A stretch of DNA of 64,000 nucleotides from Kitasatospora sp. NBC_00374 (GTDB lineage Bacteria; Actinomycetota; Actinomycetes; Streptomycetales; Streptomycetaceae). The notes beneath the pieces were generated by a model that saw nothing but the letters and a program-made list of their open reading frames with translations, had not been told where the DNA came from and did no database searches. The stretch is taken from positions 4,819,001-4,883,000 of the forward strand of contig NZ_CP107964.1 in assembly GCF_041434935.1 (NCBI RefSeq). Reading direction: 5' to 3'. Below, in pieces: positions 25,844 to 34,585 of this stretch; position 1 is the first letter of the stretch; each line of letters starts with the position of its first letter. The position numbers and the translations under genes are program-made.

Positions 25844-26815
25844 TCAGTTCGGCACGTCCAGGCCGCGCACCTCGCGGCGGGCCTGCCAGGTCGTGTGCTC
25901 CCGGGATATGGCGTCCTCGGCGTCCCGGGCCAGCCGGGCCCAGTAGTCCTCGGCCTGCTCGGAGTCCAGCTTCAGCTGGGTCAGCTGGGCCTCCACCTTG
26001 GCCAACTCGTCCGCGGCCAGCCCGTACGCGGCCGCCTGCGGCCGGTACTGGCGCAGCTGCGCCCAGGCCGACACCGAGGCCGCGACCGCGGAGACCGTGC
26101 CCAGCGCGTCGTAGCTGAACCACCCCAGGGCGCGCAGCACCGCCAGGGTCAGCCCGAGCAGCGGCAGCACGATCGCCAGCCGCCCGGCCCGCCGGGCCGC
26201 GTTGCGGCAGCGCTGGGCCTTGCTGCGGTACCACTCGCGCTGGGCCTGCACCCGCTCCCGCAGGTACACCTCACGGCGCACCTCCAGCGGCTGGTCGCGC
26301 AGCCGGGTCATCATGTCGGTGATCTGCGGGTGGTGGGCCGGCTCCCGCCAGGTCTGCAGGTCGTTGTCCATCCGGGACATCTCCGGGATCACCTGCGCGG
26401 TGTCGAACTCCCCGAGGATGCCCTTCAGCTGGACGTCGTACAGCCGCTCGGCGTCGGGCAGTTTCTTCGGCGGCGGCTGGTAGGCGTCGGCCTGGACGGC
26501 GTACTTCCAGCAGAGGGTCTTCACCGACTCGGCGATCGCCCGGCCGTCGTACCAGAGCCGCTGCGGATTCTGCCGGGCCGCCACCGTGGCCATCGCCAGG
26601 GTCAGCAGGTAGGCGAAGGCGGCCGTCCAGGCCCACAGGTCGCCGTCGGCGGAACCGGTGGCGGCGGCCACCACCAGCAGCACCAGCTCCCAGCGGGACA
26701 GTGCGACGGAGCGGCGCTGTCCCTGCAGCGAGGCGGAGTCCGAGGCCCAGAAGATCTCGGGCAGCAGCTCGTCCTCGCGCACCCAGCCGATCGATCGCGC
26801 CGCCCCCGCCGCCAT
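25844..26815 (-). CDS. DUF4231/SLATT-like four-helix membrane protein
   Basis: 323 residues with two pairs of hydrophobic helices: about 45-90 (WELVLLVVAAATG and LWAWTAAFAYLLTLAMATVA) and about 205-255 (LAIVLPLLGLTLAVLRALG and ALGTVSAVAASVSAWAQL). Soluble charged stretches separate them and a helical tail of about 70 residues follows. The paired-TM plus long helix layout fits DUF4231 and the SLATT effector families associated with nucleotide-signal immunity. It lies 2 kb from the Fxs locus on the opposite strand. The function is not demonstrated. Confidence 0.65.
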   Translation of the reverse strand: MAAGAARSIGWVREDELLPEIFWASDSASLQGQRRSVALSRWELVLLVVAAATGSADGDLWAWTAAFAYLLTLAMATVAARQNPQRLWYDGRAIAESVKTLCWKYAVQADAYQPPPKKLPDAERLYDVQLKGILGEFDTAQVIPEMSRMDNDLQTWREPAHHPQITDMMTRLRDQPLEVRREVYLRERVQAQREWYRSKAQRCRNAARRAGRLAIVLPLLGLTLAVLRALGWFSYDALGTVSAVAASVSAWAQLRQYRPQAAAYGLAADELAKVEAQLTQLKLDSEQAEDYWARLARDAEDAISREHTTWQARREVRGLDVPN

Positions 26816-26906
26816 GCTGACCCCCCGGTCGCCCCGCCGCCCATGGATACCTGGATACCGAACAGCTGGATCCTGCCCGGGGCCGGGCCCGGCTACGCCT
26901 CGCGGC

Positions 26907-26930
26907 CGCCGCCGGGCGCGCCCGGCGGCG
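26907..26930 (-). terminator. Terminator after SIS gene
   Basis: A 24-nt perfect palindrome with two 12-nt arms, 54 bases downstream of the SIS gene stop. Confidence 0.55.
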
Positions 26931-26983
26931 GGGACGTGCCGGGAAACGTGCGTGGGCGGCCGGTCCCGGTGGGCGAACAGGTC

Positions 26984-27733
26984 TCAGTACGCGTACAGGA
27001 TGCGGTCCGCGTTGTCCGCCATCACCTTGGCGTTCCACTCCGTGCCGCCGTCCACGTTGCCCGAGCGGAACAGCGGCGGAGTGATCCCGCGCTCGGCCAG
27101 CCGGCCGACCGCCGAGGCGACCACGGCCTGCATCAGGGCGCTGGTGACGATGGTGGAGACGGATCCGAACGGCACTCCCGCCGCCGGGTGGGAGAGTTCG
27201 CCGTCGCCGACCGCGATCTTGCTGTCCAGCACCACGTCGCAGTTGTCCTTGAGGAAGGTCCCCGAGGGGTGGTTGGAGGAGACCTCCGCCGGATAGGCCA
27301 GCGAGGTGACCCCCACCACCCGCAGACCCCGGTCCCGGGCGTGCCGGGCCAGCTCGACCGGCATCACCTGGCGGCCGGAGAGCGAGATCAGGAAGAGCAG
27401 GTCGCCGCTGCGCGCGGGGGTCAGGTCCAGGGTGGCGGTGGCCAGTCCGGAGACCCGCTCCAGGGCGCTGCCCAGGGGCGCGGGCATCACGTTCACGCCG
27501 GTCATCCCGGGCACGTTCAGCAGGTTGATCACCACCAGGCCGCCGGCCCGGTAGACCACGTCCTGTGCGGCCAGCGAGGAGTGTCCGGCGCCGAAGGTGA
27601 AGATTCGGCGACCGTCCGCCACCGCCTCGGCCAACAGCTCCGCGGCGGCCTCGATGTTCCCGGCCTCCTCGGTTCGGACCCGCCGGAGGTGGGCCACGGC
27701 GGCGTCGAAGTACTGCCCGACCAGGTCGGTCAT
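26984..27733 (-). CDS. nagS: SIS-domain phosphosugar protein, NagS type
   Basis: 249 residues from the ATG at 27733; the frame extends upstream but MTDLVGQYF is the family start. The sugar isomerase (SIS) fold is marked by IFTFGAGHSSLAAQDVVYRAGG and LLFLISLSGRQVMPVELARHAR. Its position, divergent from a DtxR-type regulator, matches the S. coelicolor gene SCO4393. I recall that gene as implicated in aminosugar-phosphate toxicity and named NagS, acting on N-acetylglucosamine 6-phosphate. A DasR-like site lies 30 bp upstream (27763-27778). Enzyme activity here is inferred from that orthology. Confidence 0.8.
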   Translation of the reverse strand: MTDLVGQYFDAAVAHLRRVRTEEAGNIEAAAELLAEAVADGRRIFTFGAGHSSLAAQDVVYRAGGLVVINLLNVPGMTGVNVMPAPLGSALERVSGLATATLDLTPARSGDLLFLISLSGRQVMPVELARHARDRGLRVVGVTSLAYPAEVSSNHPSGTFLKDNCDVVLDSKIAVGDGELSHPAAGVPFGSVSTIVTSALMQAVVASAVGRLAERGITPPLFRSGNVDGGTEWNAKVMADNADRILYAY

Positions 27734-27762
27734 CGGAACTCCATCAGGGCGCGGGGCGGTCC

Positions 27763-27778
27763 GGTGGTCCAGACCGCG
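27763..27778 (-). promoter_or_regulatory. Putative DasR (dre) site upstream of nagS
   Basis: GGTGGTCCAGACCGCG has a perfect GGTC-CA-GACC core and agrees with 12 of 16 positions of the dre form AGTGGTCTAGACCACT as I recall it. The central C variant occurs in chitinase promoters. It lies 30 bases before the start codon, where binding would block transcription. Confidence 0.5.
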
Positions 27779-27932
27779 TATGGAGAAAGATCTGGCGAGC
27801 ACCGTGCTGCCTGGGGCGCTCCCCTGTCAACAGCCACCAAATCCGCAGGGCATAGCCGTCCGGCGGCACTGGTTGTCACTCCGGTACGTCAGAATTGGCG
27901 GTGAGGACACCGAGGAACGGGAGCCAGGGGCG

Positions 27933-28625
27933 ATGTCTGGTCTGATCGACACCACTGAGATGTACCTCCGCACCATTCTGGAGCTGGAGGAAGAAGGCAT
28001 CACCCCGATGCGCGCCCGGATCGCCGAGCGGCTGGAGCAGAGCGGCCCCACGGTCAGCCAGACCGTCGGGCGGATGGAGCGCGACGGCCTGCTGCAGGTC
28101 GCGGGCGACCGCCATCTGGAGCTGACGTCCGAGGGCCGCAGACTCGCCGTCCGGGTCATGCGCAAGCACCGGATCGCCGAGTGTCTGCTGGTCGACGTGA
28201 TCGGCCTGGAGTGGGAGCAGGTGCACGAGGAGGCCTGCCGCTGGGAGCACGTGATGAGCGAGACGGTCGAGCGCAAGGTGCTCGCCATGCTCGGCCACCC
28301 CACCCAGTCCCCGTACGGCAACCCGATCCCGGGCCTGGACGAGCTGGGCGACGCCAAGGCGGAGGGCGAGGGCTTCGACGCCGCGCTGACCACCCTGGAG
28401 GCGCTGACGGTCGGCGAGCAGGCCACCACGGTGGTGGTCCGCCGGATCGGCGAGCCGATCCAGACCGACGGCGAGCTCATGCTGACGCTGCGCCGGGCCG
28501 GGGTGCGCCCCGGGGCGGTCGTCCAGGTGACGGCCGGGCTCGGCGGGGTACTGGTCGGCAGCGGCGACAACGCGGTGGAGCTGCCGAAGGAGATCGCCGG
28601 GCACGTGTTCGTGGCCGAGAGCTGA
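27933..28625 (+). CDS. DtxR/IdeR family metal-dependent regulator
   Basis: 230 residues, the normal DtxR length. A winged helix (about 1-70, ARIAERLEQSGPTVSQTVGRME with the recognition helix) is followed by the dimerisation and metal domain with HRIAECLL and EEACRWEHVMSE, whose Cys, Glu and His are the expected ligands. A C-terminal SH3-like domain (about 150-226) follows. It should repress iron uptake genes when bound to Fe(II); it corresponds to the DesR/DmdR group. It is divergent from nagS with 199 bp between starts. A strong terminator follows. Confidence 0.92.
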   Translation: MSGLIDTTEMYLRTILELEEEGITPMRARIAERLEQSGPTVSQTVGRMERDGLLQVAGDRHLELTSEGRRLAVRVMRKHRIAECLLVDVIGLEWEQVHEEACRWEHVMSETVERKVLAMLGHPTQSPYGNPIPGLDELGDAKAEGEGFDAALTTLEALTVGEQATTVVVRRIGEPIQTDGELMLTLRRAGVRPGAVVQVTAGLGGVLVGSGDNAVELPKEIAGHVFVAES

Positions 28626-29179
28626 CCGCTGCCGGCGGCCGCCCGCGGCCTCACCGGTCCTTCGGCTCGGCCGGCCCCGCGCCGGACAGGCCGGCAGGCC
28701 CGGCGCATCCCCATGCGCCGGACCTGCCGCTCCCACCCTGTCCCTCCCTGCCGCCGCGGTCCCCGACCACCCCGAGCTCGGTGGGCACCGCGACCCTCCC
28801 CGACACCGGTGCCACGTTCGGCTTCCCCGTCCGAACGCCCCTCCGGCACCCCCCCGGCCTGCGCCCCCTGGTCCTGCTCCCTTCCGGTCCTGATTCCCTC
28901 CCGGTCCTGCGTCCCTCGGCTGTGTGCTCCCTTCCGGATCGATCGCCCCTCTCGCAGCAATTCCTCCCACTCGGCAGATCACCGCAATCCTTGAGCGCTG
29001 TCACTCGTACGAGGGGCTTCTTCGGACGATCACCGGGTACACCGGTCTCTTATCCCGACATGCGTCTGACGGACCCCGCCTCCGGTGGGAGACAAGGCCC
29101 GTCAGATGCGCGCGGGGTGTCGCGCGGAGCACGCCCTCACCCGATGGGGCGCAGGGCGGCCGTCCGGGGCGGCGGGCGG
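28626..29179. other. Intergenic region, no gene seen
   Basis: 554 bp between the DtxR gene and the convergent primase-domain gene. Apart from the hairpin at 28693-28728 it is pyrimidine-rich on the + strand, with short repeats of CCGGTCCTG around 28890-28915. No frame shows streptomycete codon bias. Confidence 0.6.
28693..28728 (+). terminator. Terminator of DtxR-type gene
   Basis: 16-bp arms (28693-28708 with 28713-28728) with one mismatch and a CCCC loop, 68 bases after the stop codon. Confidence 0.75.
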
Positions 29180-29875
29180 TCAGCGCACCGCCGCGGGCTG
29201 GTGCCGCGCGGAGCGGGCGGCGGCGGGGGCCTCCCGGCCGCAGGCGTAGGCCAGCGGGTTGATCAGTTCGGCGGCGTCCGGCAGCCAGCGGTTGAGCGCG
29301 GACGGCGGCCGGGCCCACTGGGCGAAGCTGTACGGTCCGACCCGGGACGGCGGTGCGACGATCCAGTCGCCCTCGCCGCGGGCGGACAGGTCGAGCCGCC
29401 CCGAACCCCAGCCGAGCGTGCGCAGCATCTCCGGGAGCTTGGCCTGCACCCCGGGCAGCACCAGGAAGTGCAGTCGCCGCCCGACCTGCCCCGCCGAGGC
29501 CGGCACGGCCACCACCGGGCCGAGCTGGAGACCCATCCGCTCCATCCGGGCCAGCGCCAGGCAGCCGGCCACCTCCGGGACGTCCAGGACGTCGAAGGAG
29601 CGCCCGGTGGGCAGCAGGATCGACGCGTTCGGGTTCTCGGTCCACCAGCGGCGCACCACACCGGGGCCGGCGCTGGCCCGGCGGCGCCAGTCCTCCCCGA
29701 CCGGGTGGGCACCGGGCAGCTCGCACCGTTCGCCGCACGAGCAGTGGGCCGGGCCGTCGCCGTCGATCAGCCATGTGCCCGGGACGACCTCCCAGTGGCG
29801 GTCCTCCGCGTAACTGACGGCTTCGATGAGGAGCGGGGGCAGGCCCTGCTCAGGGGCTCCTGGGGTGTCTTCCAC
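29180..29875 (-). CDS. Bifunctional DNA primase/polymerase-domain protein
   Basis: 231 residues, corresponding to the N-terminal Prim-Pol domain alone. Visible features are the opening LIEAVSYAEDRHWEVVPGTWL, a CSCGE-x-CELPGAHP zinc-like cluster and WWTENPNASILLPTGRSFDVLDVP, in which the D-x-x-D-type acid pair is replaced by FDVLDVPEV. Such stand-alone proteins are common in Streptomyces and may not be active primases. It is transcribed away from the HTH-TPR regulator across 320 bp. Confidence 0.75.
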   Translation of the reverse strand: MEDTPGAPEQGLPPLLIEAVSYAEDRHWEVVPGTWLIDGDGPAHCSCGERCELPGAHPVGEDWRRRASAGPGVVRRWWTENPNASILLPTGRSFDVLDVPEVAGCLALARMERMGLQLGPVVAVPASAGQVGRRLHFLVLPGVQAKLPEMLRTLGWGSGRLDLSARGEGDWIVAPPSRVGPYSFAQWARPPSALNRWLPDAAELINPLAYACGREAPAAARSARHQPAAVR

Positions 29876-30195
29876 GTGCTGCTCAACTACCGTCGGTGAG
29901 TGGGGTTACGGGCGCGCGGAGGCTGGGTCAGCGCGGAGCCGGAGATGTCACCCGTATCGGTGAGGTGGACGATTTCAGGCCGCCTCGGCCGGTACTCGTA
30001 ACGGGCGCAGGAGGGGCGCACTGGGGCATTCAGCAGGGCGCAAGGGGAGTGGACCCGTCACCGTGGGTATTGCGCTGGTGTCGCCGTACCCCGGCAGGGG
30101 CCCATGCCGCTGCCGGTCGGCGCATCGGCAAGCTAGCACCAGAGTCGTACGCCCGTCGGTCCACGGCCGGGGTGGCGTAGGGGAGGCGAAGCCCA
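29876..30195. promoter_or_regulatory. Divergent upstream region of primase-domain and regulator genes
   Basis: 320 bp without a gene. Only the GGGAGGCGAAG ribosome site before 30196 is clear. No operator or -10/-35 pair was recognised with confidence. Confidence 0.4.
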
Positions 30196-31572
30196 ATGGC
30201 CGCGAGAGCACTCGTCGCACGAGAGCCCAACGAGCGTCTGCAGCAGCTCATCCAGGAAGCGGGCTGCTCCAACGCGGGCCTCGCCCGCCGGGTGAACCTG
30301 TGCGGCGCCGAGCACGGACTTGATCTGAGGTACGACAAGACCTCGGTCGCCCGGTGGCTGCGCGGTCAGCAGCCGCGCGGCCAGGCACCGGCGGTGATCG
30401 CCGAGGCGCTCGGCCGCAAACTCGGCCGCGGCGTCACGGTCGAGGAGATCGGGATGGCCGACGGAAAGAACCTCAGCTCCGCCGTGGGCCTGCAGTTCGC
30501 CGCCAACCTGCCGGCCGCGCTGGAGCAGGTGTGCGAGCTGTGGCGCAGCGACGTCGGCCGCCGGGACTTCCTGGCCGGGGCCGCGGTGGCGGCCTCCGCC
30601 CTGGTCGAGCCCAGCCGGGACTGGCTGATCACCCCGCCCGACCCGGTGGTGGCCCGCACCGGCGGCACCCGGGTCGGCCTGGCCGACGTGGCGGCGATCA
30701 GGGCCACCACGCAGATGCTGGTGGACCTGGACCACCGGTTCGGCAGCGGGCACGTGCGCCCCGTGGTGGTGCACTACCTCAACAGCGTGGTCTCCGGGTT
30801 CCTCGGCGGCGCCTACCGCGAGGAGACCGGGCGCCAGCTCTTCGGGGCCGTCGCGCGGCTCACCGAGCTGGCCGGGTACATGGCCGTGGACACCGCCCAG
30901 CCCGGCCTGGCGCAGCGGTACTACATCCAGGCGCTCCGGCTCGCCCAGGCCGCCGACGACCGCGGATACGGCGGCTATGTGCTGGCCGCCTCGATGAGTC
31001 ACCTCGCGGCCACTCTCGGCAACCCGCGGGAGATCGCCCAACTCGCCCGCGCCGCGCAGGAGGGCGCCCGCTCGGTGGCCACCCCCACCGCGATGGCGAT
31101 GTTCTACGCCGCCGAGGCGCGCGGGCACGCCCTGCTCGGCGACACCGCGGCCTGCGAGGCGGTGGCGGCCAAGGCCCTGGCCGCCATGGAGCGTCGCAAC
31201 CCCGAGGACGACCCGGACTGGATCGCCCACTTCGACGAGGCCTACCTCGCCGACGAGTTGGCGCACTGTCACCGGGACCTCCAGCAGGGCGAGAAGGCGG
31301 AGCACTACGCCCGCACGGCGCTCGAACTGCACCCCGCGCACCGGGTCCGCCGGCGCGCCGTCGACCTGGTGCTGCTGGCCACCGCCCAGCTCCAGCAGCG
31401 CGATCTGGAGCGCGCCTGCCAGACCGGGGCGGAGGCGGTCCGGCTGCTGAGCGGGCTGCGGTCGAACCGGGGGGTGGAGTACCTGGACGACTTCCGCAGC
31501 CGGCTGGAGCCGTACCGGGCGCACCGGGCGGTCCGCGAGTTCCACGCCAGGACGGAGGGAGAGGCGGCCTGA
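30196..31572 (+). CDS. HTH-TPR transcriptional regulator (NsdA-like)
   Basis: 458 residues. The N-terminal HTH (about 10-70) contains LQQLIQEAGCSNAGLARRVN and SVARWLRGQQPRGQAP. A segment with RRDFLAGAAVAASALV looks like a twin-arginine motif but is internal (about 118-136) and typical of this regulator family. From about 200 to the end are TPR-like helices (GLAQRYYIQALRLAQAADD). Related Streptomyces proteins (NsdA, SCO4441 type) affect differentiation and antibiotic production. Target genes are unknown. A hairpin at 31587-31616 ends the unit. Confidence 0.8.
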   Translation: MAARALVAREPNERLQQLIQEAGCSNAGLARRVNLCGAEHGLDLRYDKTSVARWLRGQQPRGQAPAVIAEALGRKLGRGVTVEEIGMADGKNLSSAVGLQFAANLPAALEQVCELWRSDVGRRDFLAGAAVAASALVEPSRDWLITPPDPVVARTGGTRVGLADVAAIRATTQMLVDLDHRFGSGHVRPVVVHYLNSVVSGFLGGAYREETGRQLFGAVARLTELAGYMAVDTAQPGLAQRYYIQALRLAQAADDRGYGGYVLAASMSHLAATLGNPREIAQLARAAQEGARSVATPTAMAMFYAAEARGHALLGDTAACEAVAAKALAAMERRNPEDDPDWIAHFDEAYLADELAHCHRDLQQGEKAEHYARTALELHPAHRVRRRAVDLVLLATAQLQQRDLERACQTGAEAVRLLSGLRSNRGVEYLDDFRSRLEPYRAHRAVREFHARTEGEAA

Positions 31573-31586
31573 CCTGCCCTGCGGGC

Positions 31587-31616
31587 CGTGGGCAGGGGTG
31601 AGAACGCCTGCCCACG
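31587..31616 (+). terminator. Terminator of HTH-TPR regulator
   Basis: A perfect 10-bp inverted repeat (31587-31596 with 31607-31616), 14 bases after the stop codon. Confidence 0.65.
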
Positions 31617-31737
31617 TAGTCATCATCGGCAGTGAACCGGTAGCGTGGCTCAGCAGTTGTGGTCCGCCGTCAGCGAGTGCGCGGAGGAACCGAGAGGCCC
31701 GGGCCGACCCAGGGCCGTGCACAGGTGAGGAACCCGC

Positions 31738-32892
31738 GTGAGCCAGCGCCGCTCGTACTCCAACTCGAACGACTTCAACATGGACGACCTGTTCCGGCCG
31801 GAGCCGGCCGGACCGCAGGGCGATCCGCAGGCCGGCCAGCCCCCGCAGCAGGGCCAGCAGCAGGCCGCGCCGCCCCAGCAGCAGGCCCCGGGGGGCGGCC
31901 CCGAGTACTGGGGCGCCCCGCAGCAGCCCGGGCCCGCAGCGGCCCCGCAGGCCGATCCGGCGCCCGAGACGCAGTTCCTGCCGCCGTACCCGCGCAGCGA
32001 GCCCAGCATCGGCAACGGGCTGCCGCAGCAGCAGATGGGCGGTCAGCCGGGCTACCCGGCGTCGCCGCAGTCCTACCCCGCGCCCGCGGCGCAGCCCCAG
32101 CAGCCGCCGGCGTACGGTGCCCAGAGCGGCTACGGCGGCCAGCCCGGCTACGGCGGGCAGCAGACCTTCGGCGGGCACGACCAGGGCGCCCAGACCTTCG
32201 GCGGGCAGCAGTTCGGCGTCCCGCAGCAGCCGGGGTACCCGGCGGCCGACCCCGGTCGCGGCCCGGGCCGGCGGCCCTCGCAGAAGCTGATCATCGGTGG
32301 TGTGGTGGCGGGCTGTGTGGCCGCCGGCATCCTGGTCGCCGTGCTGATGAGCGGTGGGGACGAGGAGAAGGGCACCCAGCCGCCGGTCGCCAAGCCGTCC
32401 GGCAGCGCACCCGCCACCGCCGGCGCGGGCGGGGTGAGCCCGGAGACGCAGGCCCAGGCCAAGGCGATGTCCGAGCTGCTCGGGAAGGCCAGCTCCAGCC
32501 GCCAGGCGGTGATCGGCGCGGTCTCGTCGGTGCAGAAGTGCGACAAGCTGCCGGACGCCCAGGCCGCGCTGACCGCGGCGGCCACCCAGCGCGACCAGCT
32601 GGTCGCCGAGCTGGGCGGCCTCAAGGTGGACAAGCTGACCGGTGGCCCGCAGCTGGTCGAGCAGCTGCAGAAGGCCTGGGTGGCCTCGTCCACGGCGGAC
32701 AAGGAGTACGCGGCCTGGGCCGCCGACTCGATCGCCGCCTGCGACCCGGCCAAGCAGGCCGAGAACCAGCACGCCAAGAGCGGCAACACGGCCAGCGGCA
32801 CGGCGACCACCGCCAAGACCCAGGCCTCCGAGCTGTGGAACGCCATCGCGGCCCAGACCGGCCTGCCGAACAAGGAGAAGAGCGAGCTCTGA
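31738..32892 (+). CDS. Pro/Gln/Gly-rich single-TM protein, unknown function
   Basis: 384 residues. Residues 1-180 are low-complexity, dominated by Gln, Pro, Gly and Tyr with repeated G-Y-G-G-Q and QQTFGG units. One TM helix follows (about 184-205, LIIGGVVAGCVAAGILVAVLM). An external C-terminal domain (about 230-384) is helical, with two Cys in VQKCDKLPD and AACDPAKQ that could pair. The GTG start at 31738 follows GTGAGGAA. I do not recognise the C-terminal domain. The layout suggests a cytoplasmic disordered tail with a surface domain. Confidence 0.75.
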   Translation: MSQRRSYSNSNDFNMDDLFRPEPAGPQGDPQAGQPPQQGQQQAAPPQQQAPGGGPEYWGAPQQPGPAAAPQADPAPETQFLPPYPRSEPSIGNGLPQQQMGGQPGYPASPQSYPAPAAQPQQPPAYGAQSGYGGQPGYGGQQTFGGHDQGAQTFGGQQFGVPQQPGYPAADPGRGPGRRPSQKLIIGGVVAGCVAAGILVAVLMSGGDEEKGTQPPVAKPSGSAPATAGAGGVSPETQAQAKAMSELLGKASSSRQAVIGAVSSVQKCDKLPDAQAALTAAATQRDQLVAELGGLKVDKLTGGPQLVEQLQKAWVASSTADKEYAAWAADSIAACDPAKQAENQHAKSGNTASGTATTAKTQASELWNAIAAQTGLPNKEKSEL

Positions 32893-32904
32893 CCGACCGG
32901 TCGT

Positions 32905-32948
32905 CCGAAGGGGCGGTGCGGCCGTCCCGGCCCGCACCGCCCCTTCGG
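32905..32948. terminator. Strong bidirectional terminator
   Basis: A perfect 17-bp inverted repeat (32905-32921 with 32932-32948, 10-nt loop) between convergent genes, followed on the + strand by a pyrimidine run. Confidence 0.85.
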
Positions 32949-32995
32949 TCTCTCTCCCCCGGCCGCCCCCGCTCTCACGCCGGGGGCCTGCCCTT

Positions 32996-34324
32996 TCACG
33001 CCGGGGGCTTGCCTCCCGCCAGCACCCAGCGGACGTCGACGAAGCCGGTCCGCTGCTCGACCAGCCGGCCGCCCTGGACCTGCTGGAAGGTCACCGAGGT
33101 GTTCACCAGCCGCGGCGAGTCGGCGCTCGGGAGCATGTTGGTCAGGCCCCAGCTGAGCGGCGGGGTGGCGCCGCCGGTCTCGATCGGCTCGCCGCTGTCG
33201 AGCACGGCCCGCAGCGTCCGGGAGCTCAGCGGCTTGCCGTGGTCGGCTCGCCCGGCGGCCTGCCGGAAGACCTCGTAGGCGACCCAGGTGGTCTGCACCC
33301 CGGGGTCGGCGACGTCGATCATCGCGTCCCCGGTGCCGTAGCTGCGGGCGGTGTAGCGCAGTGCGTCCCACACCTTCGAGGACTCGGCCGGGTACCAGCC
33401 GGTCGCGAAGGCGCCGCGCAGCGGGCCGGCGTCGCCGCCGGTGGAGTCGACCACCGACTGCTGGAAACTGCCGATCACCGAGGCCAGCTGGGTGTGCTTG
33501 GGAGCCAGGCGCCGGTACGGGTCGAGCAGGTTGGAGGTCGGCTCGGAGCCGAGTGCGCTGATCACGCAGTTGCCGGCCCGGTCGTCGCCGATGGCCCGGC
33601 GGGCGTAGTCGCTGTAGTTGTTGGACTTCTCCGGCGCGGGCACGTCGGTCAGCTTGACGCCGGCCGGCTTCAGAGCGCCGTTCAGGTAGTTGACCAGGGT
33701 GTCGCCGGCCCGGGTGTCCGGGCGGATCAGTGCCACGGTCTTGCAGCCGGCCTCGACCAGCTGCCGTCCGCTGCCGGCGATCAGGGCGGGACTGCCGCCG
33801 GCCACCGGGTACGACAGCGGGCTGCTGAACTCGGGCGAGGAGATCCCGTAGCCGCCCAGGTAGGGGATGCCGGCCCGCTCCAGTGCGGGCATGAAGTCGG
33901 TGCCGTACTGGCTGTACGAGCCGATCACCGCGGCCACGTGGGCGTCGATCGCCTGCTGGGCGCAGGCCGCGACGCCGTCGGCGGTGTTCTGCTCGTTGCA
34001 GGTGAGCACCCGCAGCCTGCGGCCGTCCAGGCCGCCCTTGGCGTTGATCTCGCGGCCGATCGCCTCGGCGAGCGCGGTCATGCCCGGCCGGTCGGTGGAA
34101 CCGGTGCCGGACGGCGCCCAGGTCATCACGGTCAGCTCGGAGCGGCCCGCCGCGGCGGCGTCGGCCGGGCCTCCGCAGGCCGAGACGGTGAGCAGGACGG
34201 GGAGCAGTGCGGCGGCCGCGGCCAGTGCGCCGGCTGTCCGGCGGCGTCCGGGACAGTCCGTGGCGGTGGCCGGGGGCCGGTCGTCGGTAGGTCGTGGGCG
34301 GTCGGCTGATCCGGTCCGCGTCAT
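32996..34324 (-). CDS. ABC transporter substrate-binding lipoprotein (type 1 PBP, Leu/Ile/Val-like)
   Basis: 442 residues. A long basic N-region is followed by a hydrophobic helix (TAGALAAAAALLPVLL) and the lipobox L-T-V-S-A-C, so the mature protein is lipid-anchored at about Cys50. The body is a type 1 periplasmic-binding fold (INAKGGLDGRRLRVLTCNEQN, AAVIGSYSQYGTDF, ALIRPDTRAGDTLVNYLNGAL). No permease or ATPase genes are adjacent, so it is an orphan receptor. Two near-identical CACGCCGGGGGC stretches flank its stop codon, suggesting a small duplication at the 3' end. Confidence 0.85.
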   Translation of the reverse strand: MTRTGSADRPRPTDDRPPATATDCPGRRRTAGALAAAAALLPVLLTVSACGGPADAAAAGRSELTVMTWAPSGTGSTDRPGMTALAEAIGREINAKGGLDGRRLRVLTCNEQNTADGVAACAQQAIDAHVAAVIGSYSQYGTDFMPALERAGIPYLGGYGISSPEFSSPLSYPVAGGSPALIAGSGRQLVEAGCKTVALIRPDTRAGDTLVNYLNGALKPAGVKLTDVPAPEKSNNYSDYARRAIGDDRAGNCVISALGSEPTSNLLDPYRRLAPKHTQLASVIGSFQQSVVDSTGGDAGPLRGAFATGWYPAESSKVWDALRYTARSYGTGDAMIDVADPGVQTTWVAYEVFRQAAGRADHGKPLSSRTLRAVLDSGEPIETGGATPPLSWGLTNMLPSADSPRLVNTSVTFQQVQGGRLVEQRTGFVDVRWVLAGGKPPA

Positions 34325-34585
34325 GATGCTGTGCCCTCCCGGGGTGCTGCCGCCGAGCGCTGCGCGCCCGTCCGGCCCGGACCAGCCTTGACCTGTGCGG
34401 GCACGGGGGGAGGACCGGAAAACGAACGGCAGGTCAACGGGAACGGAACAGCGGGGGGTGACGCGTGTAGATCACGAAAGAGGGGGAACGTACGATCGAT
34501 TCTTATGTCCGACAGCATGGATTCTCGGTATCGGTCCGCCCGACCCTCTTCTCGAACGGGGCACCGGTCGAGCACGATGGGCGGC

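Noticed and set aside
30544..30606. Twin-arginine signal in the HTH-TPR protein
   Set aside because: RRDFLAG is internal, after an HTH domain; it is a family feature of regulators, not an export signal.
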